Below, piece by piece: positions 35,072-43,988 of a DNA stretch of 64,000 nt. A model generated the notes under the pieces. It was given only the letters and a program-made list of their open reading frames with translations, had not been told where the DNA came from and ran no database searches. The position numbers and the translations under genes were made by a program. The stretch comes from Pseudogracilibacillus auburnensis. GTDB taxonomy: Bacteria > Bacillota > Bacilli > Bacillales > Amphibacillaceae. The stretch covers positions 62,001-126,000 of the forward strand of contig NZ_QJJQ01000008.1 of NCBI RefSeq assembly GCF_003201975.1, in the 5' to 3' direction. Within the stretch, counting starts at the first letter, position 1; every line of letters begins with the position of its first letter.

Positions 35072-36009
35072 CCCTCTCCTTCCTTTCTATGGACTTTGAT
35101 ACGTGGATCAAGAATGCTGTACGCAATATCAACTAAAAAAAGCATGATGATTAAAAATGAACTATAAAAAACAGTTGTACCCATAATTACTGGATAGTCT
35201 CGTTGGTTAATACTCTCAACAAAGTATTTTCCCATCCCGGGAATGGCAAAAATTTGCTCAATGACAAATGTTCCTGTTAAAATGCCAGCAAGTAAAGTAC
35301 CCATGATCGTAACAACTGGCATTAATGCATTTTTCAAGGCATGTTTCACGATGATTTTCCAAGGAGCCAATCCTTTAGCACGAGCCATCTTAATATAATC
35401 TTGTGTTAATACTTCAAGCATTGTCGACCTTGTTAAGCGAGCAATAATAGCCATTGGTCCCGTTGCAAGGGCAAGTGTAGGTAATACCATATGAAGAGGA
35501 CTTGACCAAGTGGCAACAGGAAAGATTTCAGTATTTACAGCTAGTTGTTGGATGAGTAATGTCGCTAATACAAAATTTGGAATTGATATTCCAAGAACAG
35601 CATACCCCATTGCCATATAGTCAATCAAACCGTTATGACCTAGTGCTGCTAAGACTCCTAACGTTATTCCTGATAGTACAGCAACAATGATCGTAATCAT
35701 TCCTAGTTCGAAGGAAATTGGAAACCCCCTACCTAGTAAATCATTTACTGAATGATCTGGCTTTTTGATTGACGGCCCGAAATCAAAGGTAGCAATCGAT
35801 TTTAAGTAAAGAAGATACTGGATGTAGTATGGTTTATCAAGATTATAATGCGCCTCTAAATTCGCTTGTACAATTTCATTTGAACTTCTTTCACTATTAA
35901 ATGGTGATCCTGGAATGCTTACCATTAAAATAAATGTTAGTGTAACGATGATCCATAATGTTATGATCATAATAAGTAAGCGTTTAACTATATAGCCAAG
36001 CATCATCAT
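35068..36009 (-). CDS. Peptide ABC transporter permease (OppB-like)
   Basis: Partner permease, 313 residues, six helices. The N-terminal helix (IVKRLLIMIITLWIIVTLTF) and the loop PGSPFNSER are typical of OppB/DppB. The EAA-like coupling motif lies in YIKMARAKGLAPWKIIVKHALKN. It is the first gene of the five-gene transporter operon, read B, C, D, A, F. Three ATG codons in a row make the start uncertain by two codons; GTGGGGGTGA is the ribosome site. Confidence 0.93.
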   Translation of the reverse strand: MMMLGYIVKRLLIMIITLWIIVTLTFILMVSIPGSPFNSERSSNEIVQANLEAHYNLDKPYYIQYLLYLKSIATFDFGPSIKKPDHSVNDLLGRGFPISFELGMITIIVAVLSGITLGVLAALGHNGLIDYMAMGYAVLGISIPNFVLATLLIQQLAVNTEIFPVATWSSPLHMVLPTLALATGPMAIIARLTRSTMLEVLTQDYIKMARAKGLAPWKIIVKHALKNALMPVVTIMGTLLAGILTGTFVIEQIFAIPGMGKYFVESINQRDYPVIMGTTVFYSSFLIIMLFLVDIAYSILDPRIKVHRKEGEG

Positions 36010-36159
36010 TCACCCCCACTCGATTAAATCTAAGCGAAAATGGTACTATTTTGAAATATGGCTGCTTGTTCATAGTTATGCTTTCTAGATTAAATATATG
36101 ATTGTTTGTAGTGGAAAGATATATCACACAAGTTGGGATAGACTTTCTTCAAATTAATC

Positions 36160-36300
36160 CTCAACTTTCGCATACTGAAATGAAGAGTAATGCCTTGATA
36201 GAATGAGGTTGGGTGAAGAGACAATACTCAGGTTACTTGGATTATTTGTTTGCTTTAGAAACATGTTTACATCTAAGTACATTGCTCTTAAGTTTCTAAA
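36160..36300. repeat. Truncated copy of the CTCAACTTTCGCA MITE
   Basis: Begins CTCAACTTTCGCATA and then follows, with many substitutions, the left part of the intact MITE at 49249 (TGAAATGAA, TAGAATGAGG, GGATTATTTG, TTGCTCTTAAGTTT). The other terminal repeat is not found, so this is a relic. Confidence 0.7.
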
Positions 36301-36458
36301 TCTTATCAAATACCAGAAATAAACGGTGCTGCTAACTTCGTTACTGCATAATTTATTTCTTAGGTATCATACTTGAGGAAGGTGGAGGAAGGTTGCCATT
36401 TATAACGGGTAAACATGGAAGAAATACGCATAAACTAACAAGAATCTCAATAACATTA

Positions 36459-36497
36459 ATTCCCCAAACCGAAAACTTTACAGTCGGTCTGGGGAAT
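36459..36497 (-). terminator. Hairpin downstream of the sugar-acid operon
   Basis: ATTCCCCA with TGGGGAAT, extended by CCGA and TCGG, forms a stable stem about 105 bases after the last gene of the minus-strand operon. The following T content is modest, so terminator function is likely but not certain. Confidence 0.5.
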
Positions 36498-36603
36498 CAA
36501 ATAAACAATTTATTTTTCACTGCATTTTTAACTAATAGTCGTATTGATTATGTGAAGGATTTAGTCATAGACGGGACGAAAAACTACTTGACAATTCGCA
36601 TGA

Positions 36604-37464
36604 TTATTTTTCATCAACCATCGTATTTTTCAATTGACCAATTTTTTCGATTTCAACAACTAATTCGTCCCCATCTTTGAGCCAAACACGTTCACCTTCC
36701 GGATCTCCTAAAATAACGCCTTCAGGTGTACCTGTTAAAATAAGATCTCCAGGTGATAACGTCATATGCTCAGAAAGATAACTAACAATTTCAGCACAAG
36801 AGAAAATCATATCTGAAGTATTAGAGTCTTGCCTCACTTTACCATTTAATGTCGTTTTAAGCGTTAGGTTGTTCGGATCAGTAATCGTCGATTTCGTTAC
36901 TAGATTTGGGCCTGCAGGACAAAAACCATCTGAGATTTTCCCTAACATCCATTGCGGTGTTTTCATCTGAAGATCGCGTGCTGAAAAATCATTCACAGCC
37001 GTATAGCCTGCTACATAATGTAATGCTTCATCTACTGAAACGTCTTTACAATGTTTGCCGATAACGATACCAAGTTCTACTTCATAATCAACCTCTTGTG
37101 ATTTTTTAGGTAGAGGTACTACACCATTATGTGCATTAATCGTATTTTTAAATTTATTAAATAAAATTGGGCTCTCCGGAATTGGTGCATTCGTTTCTTC
37201 CGCATGCTTTCGATAATTTAATCCAACACAAATAATGGTTGAAGGGTCGACCGCTGGCAAATAGTGCACATCCGCAGCATTTTTTGTTTTTACTTCTACA
37301 TTAGCACGTTCGACCTTTTGTTCAATTGCATCGATGTTAGCAATGACATAATTTATGTCATTAATTTGTGCATCATTAATGAGTTGATCAAGATTGATTA
37401 CACGCTCATTATCGTTAATTGCTACTTTCGTTTCATTGTTTTCTTGATGAACTAAAAACTTCAT
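36604..37464 (-). CDS. Fumarylacetoacetate hydrolase-fold protein, candidate 2,4-diketo-3-deoxy-sugar-acid hydrolase
   Basis: Metal-dependent FAH-fold enzyme, 286 residues. ATG 37464 has AGGAGAG ahead; the frame opens earlier without a site. Motifs: ICVGLNYRKHAEE, ESPILFNKFKNTINAH, the metal ligands in VDYEVELGIVIGK, YTAVNDFSARDLQ, and LTGTPEGVILGDP. Family members cleave C-C bonds of diketo acids or hydrolyse acylpyruvates. With an SDR directly upstream and a fuconolactonase-like gene in the operon, the best fit is 2,4-diketo-3-deoxy-L-fuconate-type hydrolase, giving pyruvate and, from a 6-deoxy sugar, L-lactate. The substrate is inference. Last gene of the operon. Confidence 0.85.
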   Translation of the reverse strand: MKFLVHQENNETKVAINDNERVINLDQLINDAQINDINYVIANIDAIEQKVERANVEVKTKNAADVHYLPAVDPSTIICVGLNYRKHAEETNAPIPESPILFNKFKNTINAHNGVVPLPKKSQEVDYEVELGIVIGKHCKDVSVDEALHYVAGYTAVNDFSARDLQMKTPQWMLGKISDGFCPAGPNLVTKSTITDPNNLTLKTTLNGKVRQDSNTSDMIFSCAEIVSYLSEHMTLSPGDLILTGTPEGVILGDPEGERVWLKDGDELVVEIEKIGQLKNTMVDEK

Positions 37465-37480
37465 GATATCTCTCCTATTT

Positions 37481-38254
37481 TTATGTGTTTTTTCCAAAAA
37501 CGACTCCACCGTCAACATATAATGGTGAACCCATCATAAATTTCGCATCATCCGAAGCTAGAAACAATGCTGCTTTAGCGACATCTTGCGGAGTTCCCAA
37601 TTGTTCTGTTAACTGTCTATTCGTAACAGATTTTAATCCTTCTTCCATATCGTCATATGATTCTCTTAAATATTGTTCTACAAACGGAGTATAGATGGTA
37701 CCTGGAAGTAGAGCATTTACTTTTATATTGTATTTTGCATAATCAACTTGCATTGATTTTGTCATGGATAATACAGCACCTTTTGTCGCTGCATAAAGTG
37801 CCCTTCTTGCAAGTCCAATTTCCGCGACACAAGAAGACATATTAATAATTGAACCTTCTTGTTGTTCAATCATATAAGGAAGTACATATTTCGATACAGT
37901 AAATACACCATTTATATTTACAGCAACTACTTTATTCCAAAAACTTTCTTCAATTTCATGTATTTCTCCTACACCCGGAATTCCAGCATTATTAAAAAGA
38001 ATATCAATTTTTTGATTATGATCAACGATTCTAGCAACCGCTCCTTCAACCTGTTGATGATTGGTTACATCGAATAAAACAACTTCTCCACTTCCACCTT
38101 TTCCTTGAATCAGTTGCAATGTTTCCTCTGCATTCGCTTGATTAATGTCATTTATTACGATATAAGAACCATGCGTTGCAAATAGAATTGCAGTTTCTCG
38201 TCCAATTCCCGAACCTGCACCTGTAATAAGCGTAACTTTATCTTTTAACCGCAT
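37481..38254 (-). CDS. SDR dehydrogenase, candidate 2-keto-3-deoxy-sugar-acid dehydrogenase
   Basis: Classical short-chain dehydrogenase of 257 residues. Cofactor loop TGAGSGIGRE, NNAG motif (LFNNAGIPG), Ser in NMSSC, and the active-site YAATK. Asp after the second strand (VINDINQA) suggests preference for NAD. The C-terminal YVDGGVVFGK is usual. In non-phosphorylative deoxysugar routes, an SDR oxidises C4 of 2-keto-3-deoxy acid just before an FAH-fold hydrolase, and the FAH gene follows here by 16 bases. That makes C4 oxidation the likely job. Other SDR activities cannot be excluded. Confidence 0.85.
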   Translation of the reverse strand: MRLKDKVTLITGAGSGIGRETAILFATHGSYIVINDINQANAEETLQLIQGKGGSGEVVLFDVTNHQQVEGAVARIVDHNQKIDILFNNAGIPGVGEIHEIEESFWNKVVAVNINGVFTVSKYVLPYMIEQQEGSIINMSSCVAEIGLARRALYAATKGAVLSMTKSMQVDYAKYNIKVNALLPGTIYTPFVEQYLRESYDDMEEGLKSVTNRQLTEQLGTPQDVAKAALFLASDDAKFMMGSPLYVDGGVVFGKNT

Positions 38255-38264
38255 CTATTTTCAC

Positions 38265-39236
38265 CTACGAATTCTTTTTAGAATGAGAGTCAATTAAGAC
38301 AACGATTGCTAAAATGACTCCTTTTACTACTTGCTGCCAATATGCATCGATTCCTTTTAAAACCATTACGTTATCAATAATTCCTAAAATGAGTGCTGCA
38401 AAAATAACACCAACAACTTTTCCTCTTCCCCCTGTCAGTGATGTTCCACCTAATACAACAATGGTAATAATATCAAAAAGCATGGATTCACCGATTGCTG
38501 GTTGACCACTCATCGTTCTTGAAGTGATTAAAATCGCTCCAACACCCGCTAAAAAACTACTTAACATAAAAGCATAGATTCTTATTTTATTTACATTAAT
38601 TCCCGAAAGTTTACTCGCTTCTAAATTCCCACCAACTGCATAAAAACTACGACCAACTTTCATATTTGTCGTTAACACATAACATAAAATACCGATCACA
38701 ACCAATACAATAATCGGAAACGGAATTGGCCCGACATATCCTGCACCGAGGAAGTTGAATTCGCTCGGTAAACCAGAAATAGGAATCCCGTTACTATATA
38801 AATAGTTAACTCCTTTAATAATAATCATCGTAATTAACGTTGCGATAAACGGTGTAACATGACCGTAAACAGAAATTAAACCATTTACAAATCCGATAAA
38901 TAATGCAAGTAATAAAACAATGATAATAGCAACAAAAATTGGATATTGATGAACACTCATTAAGTTAGCTAATACGATACTTACCAACCCTACAGTCGAT
39001 CCAACTGACATATCAATTCCACCGATTAAAATGACGAAAAACTGCCCTAATCCAATTATGGCTAAAAATGAAATCTGTCTCACTAAATTAATAATATTAC
39101 TTGAATTAAAAAAGTCGTCTACGAATACAGAAGCAAGAATAAACATAACGATAAAAAGAAGTACGATCGCTGCTTCTTTTATTTTTGATGATGAGATTGA
39201 AAAAGACGATAGAACATTTTTTTTAGTCGCTTCCAT
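38265..39236 (-). CDS. CUT2-type sugar ABC transporter permease (RbsC-like)
   Basis: Membrane permease of the branched-chain/ribose type, 323 residues, eight to ten helices. The GIDMSVGS segment, GLISVYGHVTPFIATL, the coupling region GGNLEASKLSGINVNK and VVLGGTSLTGGRGK are diagnostic. CUT2 systems use one permease as a homodimer, one double ATPase and one receptor, and exactly that set is present in this operon. The stop-start overlap with the ATPase gene (39236) shows coupling. CUT2 importers usually take monosaccharides. Confidence 0.92.
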   Translation of the reverse strand: MEATKKNVLSSFSISSSKIKEAAIVLLFIVMFILASVFVDDFFNSSNIINLVRQISFLAIIGLGQFFVILIGGIDMSVGSTVGLVSIVLANLMSVHQYPIFVAIIIVLLLALFIGFVNGLISVYGHVTPFIATLITMIIIKGVNYLYSNGIPISGLPSEFNFLGAGYVGPIPFPIIVLVVIGILCYVLTTNMKVGRSFYAVGGNLEASKLSGINVNKIRIYAFMLSSFLAGVGAILITSRTMSGQPAIGESMLFDIITIVVLGGTSLTGGRGKVVGVIFAALILGIIDNVMVLKGIDAYWQQVVKGVILAIVVLIDSHSKKNS

Positions 39237-40753
39237 TAGCTACTCTCCCCTAGTAAACTGTTAATAATATTTTCCTGAGTAATAGCATCACCTTGTACAG
39301 ATTTATCTATTTTACCTTCAAACATAATATGCACTTTATGACAAAGCCCGATTAACTCTTCCAATTCTGGCGAAACAATAATAATTGATTTGCCAGCGAG
39401 CGCTAAATCAGTAATCAATTTGTATATTTCTGACTTTGCACCGATATCAATTCCTCTAGTAGGTTCATCAAACATCAGGATTTCTGAATCGGCAATTAAC
39501 CATTTTGCGATAACAACTTTTTGTTGATTACCACCACTGAGGTTCACGACATATTGATCCAAATTGGAATATTTTAAATTCAATCGGTCCGCATTTTCTA
39601 AACTAATCGCGCGTTCTTTTTTCTTTTGCATAAATATATTGGAAAACTCATTTAATGACGCCAAAGTCATATTCGTTTTAATATCAAAATTCATCGCCAA
39701 TCCAAGCGCTTTTCGTTCATCTGGAACAAGTCCAATCCCATGTTTAATTGCATCTAAAGGCGATTTAATCGAAACGTTTTTTCCATGCACTTCAATCGTC
39801 CCACTATGTGTAGGATGATTTCCAAAAATAGCATTAAGTAACTCCGTTTTTCCGGCACCTACAAGTCCAGCAATTCCGAGAATTTCCCCTTTTCTTAATG
39901 TAATATGAATGTCTTTGAATACAGGAGAAGTTAGATTATTTACTTTTAAAACAACTTCATCTGTTTCTACAAAGTTTTTATGAGGGAACACTTGTGTTAG
40001 CTCTCTACCAATTATCTTTTCAATTAATTGATCTTTATTAATGTCTTTTACATACCCGTTTCCAGTCATTTTTCCATCAACAAGGACTGTATACGTATCA
40101 CATACTTCAAAAATTTCATCTAAACGGTGTGAAATATAAATAATACTTATTTTTCGTTCCTTTAATATATTAACGATTCTGTATATATTTTGGATATCCT
40201 TTTCTTGAAGCACGGCCGTCAATTCATCCATAATGATTAGTTTTGATTCTAATACAAGTGCTTTTGCCAGCTGAATGATTTGTTGTTCAGCCATTCTTAA
40301 ATTTTTCACAGGACAATTAAGGTTGATAGTCATTTCTAAAAACGCAAGAACCTCTCTCGCCTTTGCCTTCATTTTTTTCTTCCCAATAAACCCTGCTTTT
40401 GCTTCAAAATTACCGAGAAAAATATTTTCATACCCAGTTAATTCAGGCACAAGTTGTAACTCTTGATGGACTGCATTTAATCCATAGTTTTGTGCGTCTT
40501 TAATATGGTAAGAATCAGTTTCATCTTTTCCTTGAATTAAAATTTTTCCTTCAGTTGGAGTATAGATTCCCAAAATAATTTTTGACAATGTTGATTTACC
40601 TGCACCATTTTCACCTGCAAGTGCTAGACATTCTCCAGGATAAATTGTAAAAGAAACGTTTTCTAATGCTTTTACTCCTGGAAATGATTTTGAAACATTC
40701 TTTAATTCTACTAATGGTGTTCTTTTATCCATATTATTATTTAAATCGCTCAT
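39236..40753 (-). CDS. CUT2-type sugar ABC transporter ATP-binding protein, double domain (RbsA/MglA-like)
   Basis: Two fused ATPase domains, 505 residues. N-terminal half: Walker A AGENGAGKST, Walker B LIIMDELTAVL (DE present; the signature is a degenerate LRMAEQQ). C-terminal half: Walker-A-like AGLVGAGKTELL, canonical signature LSGGNQQK and Walker B ILMFDEPTRGIDI. The asymmetry between halves is normal in this group. Ribosome site AGAGGGA before ATG 40753. It energises the RbsC-like permease encoded next. Confidence 0.93.
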   Translation of the reverse strand: MSDLNNNMDKRTPLVELKNVSKSFPGVKALENVSFTIYPGECLALAGENGAGKSTLSKIILGIYTPTEGKILIQGKDETDSYHIKDAQNYGLNAVHQELQLVPELTGYENIFLGNFEAKAGFIGKKKMKAKAREVLAFLEMTINLNCPVKNLRMAEQQIIQLAKALVLESKLIIMDELTAVLQEKDIQNIYRIVNILKERKISIIYISHRLDEIFEVCDTYTVLVDGKMTGNGYVKDINKDQLIEKIIGRELTQVFPHKNFVETDEVVLKVNNLTSPVFKDIHITLRKGEILGIAGLVGAGKTELLNAIFGNHPTHSGTIEVHGKNVSIKSPLDAIKHGIGLVPDERKALGLAMNFDIKTNMTLASLNEFSNIFMQKKKERAISLENADRLNLKYSNLDQYVVNLSGGNQQKVVIAKWLIADSEILMFDEPTRGIDIGAKSEIYKLITDLALAGKSIIIVSPELEELIGLCHKVHIMFEGKIDKSVQGDAITQENIINSLLGESS

Positions 40754-40781
40754 GATAATCCCTCTTTACGAAGCGTAATAA

Positions 40782-41690
40782 TCATCTTATTACTCCATTT
40801 TGCTTCCACTGTTTTGCAAACTCATCTATTCTATGAAACGTTGCACCAAGACTTAGTAATTGCTGGATAAGAAGGTCGAACTGTTCCATCGCATAATCAC
40901 CACAGTTTTTCGTAATAAACTCATCTGGAATAATAGTACATTCTCCAAAATGATATGATTTTTCTAACTCAATAAATTCCCATGGATGAAAATAAAAACA
41001 AAGCACAATCGGTTCATTTCTATTTTGGAGAAATTGAATATGCGTTTTTATTTTCTGCATGAGGTAATCAGCGCCTTCTGTTCTAAAAAGTGGCCATTGA
41101 TCCCGATCTCTCCCTAGTTCTCCATCATTACTTTCCATTACTAAATCTGCGAAATTTGGTATTTGTAAAACGTTTGAATCTCCTTCTTCGAGCCAGTTTT
41201 CCCTACTCGGATAATATGGTTTTGTCTGTTTACGATAGAAATACATCGGATAAGTCGCATCAGCAATATATCCTAGTTTTTCTAAACTATTTACAACTGA
41301 CGTGGATCCCCAAAGCCGTGGACATCTGAATGAGATTGGATCTTCCTGTGAAACACTTTTTACGAGTGCTGTTGCTTTTTCAATCCGATTAAATACTTCT
41401 TCCGGTAATAATGCCGTTTCAAGAGGAACATGGAATAATGGGTCACCGACCGTTTCATGCATGAGTGAATGACACCCTACCTCATGCCCTCTTGCAATCA
41501 CTTCTTTCACACTTTCAGGATTTTTTACTGCTGCATCTCCCGTATAAAAAAATGTTCCTTTTACATTGTTTTTTTCAAATACATCTAAAATGGGACTCGT
41601 CGCTTCCCGAACTCCTTTATAAAAAGGCGTAAAACTACCAACATCTGGTTCCATATCAAAGCCAAACAAAACATGTATATCTCGATTCAT
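40782..41690 (-). CDS. Polysaccharide deacetylase family (CE4/NodB-like) protein
   Basis: NodB-homology metal hydrolase, 302 residues, with no signal peptide, so cytoplasmic. Metal-site elements: GFDMEPDVG near the N-terminus (catalytic or metal Asp), GHEVGCHSLMHE (His-x3-His), and FRCPRLWG. The C-terminal region has CFYFHPWEF. Cytoplasmic members of this fold include N-deacetylases and cyclic-imide or allantoin-type hydrolases. Beside a GH20-like hydrolase and deaminating enzymes, N-deacetylation of an imported amino sugar is the best guess. An amide or imide hydrolase role remains possible. Confidence 0.82.
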   Translation of the reverse strand: MNRDIHVLFGFDMEPDVGSFTPFYKGVREATSPILDVFEKNNVKGTFFYTGDAAVKNPESVKEVIARGHEVGCHSLMHETVGDPLFHVPLETALLPEEVFNRIEKATALVKSVSQEDPISFRCPRLWGSTSVVNSLEKLGYIADATYPMYFYRKQTKPYYPSRENWLEEGDSNVLQIPNFADLVMESNDGELGRDRDQWPLFRTEGADYLMQKIKTHIQFLQNRNEPIVLCFYFHPWEFIELEKSYHFGECTIIPDEFITKNCGDYAMEQFDLLIQQLLSLGATFHRIDEFAKQWKQNGVIR

Positions 41691-41791
41691 AAAAAAGCTC
41701 CTTATTTGTTATTTTGACTATCTTAAACATGATTGTTATTTAAATGAAGCATAAGTTTATATTCACAAGGAGCGCCCCAAATACACATCAC

Positions 41792-41834
41792 TTCTGTACA
41801 TTCGCGGGACAATTGTTCCCGCGAACCTACAGAA
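41792..41834. promoter_or_regulatory. Long near-perfect palindrome between deacetylase and glycosidase genes
   Basis: Nested inverted repeat: outer TTCTGTA and TACAGAA, inner TTCGCGGG and CCCGCGAA, around ACAATTGTT. It is unusually G+C-rich for the region. It lies in the 175-bp gap just after the glycosidase gene. There is no T run. It could be a transcript-stabilising or processing hairpin, or a protein site. Confidence 0.65.
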
Positions 41835-41865
41835 AAAGCAAAGTGTCTTTAAGACGTAAGCATGA

Positions 41866-43968
41866 TTACAACCATAACCACCCAAGTGCTTCTACACCTA
41901 AGTAAATTTGTTCTTCATCCTTATTTGCAGGATCAAGTTCATTATGAATAACACGCTTTAATTCGTGATACGGAATCATACAAGCCTTCGTACCTGTTTC
42001 TGCAACTGGATTCACGTCAAAATATTCACGTTTTACAATATCGAAATTTTCTTCATTGTACTTGTCCATTAATTGAAGGTACTTTATCTTTTCGTCTTCC
42101 GTTTGCGCATTATCATATTGAATGGAAGCTAAACTTAATTGATAGATTACTTTATTTCGCAAATGACCGATTTCTATCTTTTCAAAATGTTTCAAATACA
42201 TTGCAAGGCGATGATCATGTCGAACATACTCTTTCACCTTTTCAATTTTACTTTGAATCGTATCCCAATCAGCAATCGCTGCTTCTATCGTCGGAATATC
42301 ACGCGTTTCTACTTTATTTCTTAAAAATGGAAACTCTGTCGGGAAAATTTTCATTTGGCTCTCGTGAATCGTCAGCATGTTTTCTAAAATATAAAGAATA
42401 TCTTGTGAAATTTCTGGGCCAAATACTGCATTTACTGCATATTCATAAAACTCTTCTTCCTCCATCTTCGAACCCCAACCATAGTAACCATGTGCATATA
42501 GATGAATAAAGTATCCATACCATTCGAACATGTAGCCATTGATTCCCTTCACACCAAGTTCGACGGAGCCGATATGTTGCTTAATATCATTATTGATAAA
42601 CTGATGGTTTGTCTCTTCTTCTGGTCTTAACACATTTGATTCAAATGTACGATACAGTCTTCCCATCGTCGATGACACAGAGTTCGCTTCAGAATCTCTT
42701 GCATAAATACGTTCTTTGCCAAAGGCTTCTACCCATTTCGGAAACTCATTTTTCGAAACATATAGGCCCGGTGCCCAGAATAATACAACATCTTCGGGTA
42801 TCTGGCTCTTCACATACTGTAAATACTCTTCTGTTTTTTCTAAAGGAGGTTCTCTCCATGCTCTTAACCCTACGACACAATCCTCGTTTACTTCTTTTAT
42901 TTTCTTATACAAAATATTTAATAAATAGTAATTTGCATAATGTTTTGCTTCAGCCGGTGTACGATCTTTAACAAAGTTTTCTTGACAATCATCGCAAGAA
43001 CAGAACCAAAATGACTCTTCACTTTCTTCAAAATCAATTCCATCATAACCAAGTGCGACTACTCGTTGAATTGAGTCGGAAATATATTCGATGTTAGAAG
43101 GATCACTTAAACATAATGAATCAAAATCATTTACAAACTTACTTCCCTCTTCTAACTTCATGCGCTTTTCTTTATTTAAACTTGAATAACCACCGTTATA
43201 ACTGTTCAATCCGATATAAGCAAAGAAGTCAAATCCTAATTCATGCCCATATTCAAATAATTCTGTTAAAAATTCATTTGAAATATTCGGATGAACATAG
43301 TTTACCGTAATCCAATTATCACTTTCTTGATTCCAAACATCAACTGGATAATTTTTCAATTCTGTTTCCGGATATTTTTCAAATTCAAATGGCCAATAGC
43401 CATACATACACATGTTGAACTGATTAATCTTAAAGTCTGCACAAATATTTAAATACTCTTTCCACTCTTTTAATCCCCATAACTGCATATCAAAACCGAG
43501 TCTTCCGTAACCTGCATACCATGCAAATGTATTCGAAACGGATCGTTTTTCAATACTTGGCCAATCGATAATTGATGCGGATTTAAGAACAAATGATTGT
43601 TCACCCGTCTCTTCTATCAATTGTTTTAATGTCGATAGTCCATTGATAAAACCATCTTTTTCAATAAAATCAAGCTCAATTTGGTCTTGATTTACTTCTA
43701 ACGTATATCCTTGCTTTTTATATAAATCAGTTCTATCCACTTCTTCTGGTACTTCAGATTGAACACGAAGAACAACATCAATTGCTTGATCACTTTGCTC
43801 ATTTACAGTAAAAGTAATCTCTTCAAAATTCCAAAATCTCATTTTCCCGAGTTTTACAGGATCAAATGCTAACGCTTCATTTGTACTAAAATTAATTGTG
43901 TGAAATACTTTTGTTTTTTCATTTTTTTCTTTATAATGCTTTGGCATTGGTATTAAACCATACATCAT
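41866..43968 (-). CDS. Putative glycoside hydrolase, GH20-like two-domain protein
   Basis: 700 residues without signal peptide. Residues ~1-130 look like the alpha/beta domain that precedes the barrel in GH20 and GH67 enzymes (ending GLSTLKQLIEE). From DWPSIEKRSVSNTFAWYAG (~135) a TIM barrel follows. Acidic candidates for catalysis lie in GYDGIDFEESEESFW (~308-321), immediately before a CSCDDCQENF cluster (~323-332). I do not see the standard GH20 Asp-Glu pair, so this may be a separate family. Its C-terminal third is helical. In the operon it would release an amino sugar from an imported glycoside. Ribosome site GGAGGT before ATG 43968. Substrate unknown. Confidence 0.7.
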   Translation of the reverse strand: MMYGLIPMPKHYKEKNEKTKVFHTINFSTNEALAFDPVKLGKMRFWNFEEITFTVNEQSDQAIDVVLRVQSEVPEEVDRTDLYKKQGYTLEVNQDQIELDFIEKDGFINGLSTLKQLIEETGEQSFVLKSASIIDWPSIEKRSVSNTFAWYAGYGRLGFDMQLWGLKEWKEYLNICADFKINQFNMCMYGYWPFEFEKYPETELKNYPVDVWNQESDNWITVNYVHPNISNEFLTELFEYGHELGFDFFAYIGLNSYNGGYSSLNKEKRMKLEEGSKFVNDFDSLCLSDPSNIEYISDSIQRVVALGYDGIDFEESEESFWFCSCDDCQENFVKDRTPAEAKHYANYYLLNILYKKIKEVNEDCVVGLRAWREPPLEKTEEYLQYVKSQIPEDVVLFWAPGLYVSKNEFPKWVEAFGKERIYARDSEANSVSSTMGRLYRTFESNVLRPEEETNHQFINNDIKQHIGSVELGVKGINGYMFEWYGYFIHLYAHGYYGWGSKMEEEEFYEYAVNAVFGPEISQDILYILENMLTIHESQMKIFPTEFPFLRNKVETRDIPTIEAAIADWDTIQSKIEKVKEYVRHDHRLAMYLKHFEKIEIGHLRNKVIYQLSLASIQYDNAQTEDEKIKYLQLMDKYNEENFDIVKREYFDVNPVAETGTKACMIPYHELKRVIHNELDPANKDEEQIYLGVEALGWLWL

Positions 43969-43988
43969 TATAAATTACCTCCAATCAT

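Larger units (their letters stand above)
36010..36603. other. Intergenic region with MITE relic and terminator hairpin
   Basis: About 590 bases between the peptide transporter and the sugar-acid operon. It contains the probable promoter of the peptide transporter operon near 36010-36110, a MITE relic at 36160-36300 and a hairpin at 36459-36497. A plus-strand frame at 36393-36680 overlaps the FAH-fold gene antisense and is not supported as a gene. Confidence 0.6.

Noticed and set aside
36393-36680. Plus-strand small protein gene
   Set aside because: It overlaps the FAH-fold gene antisense and a hairpin; the composition is that of a shadow frame.
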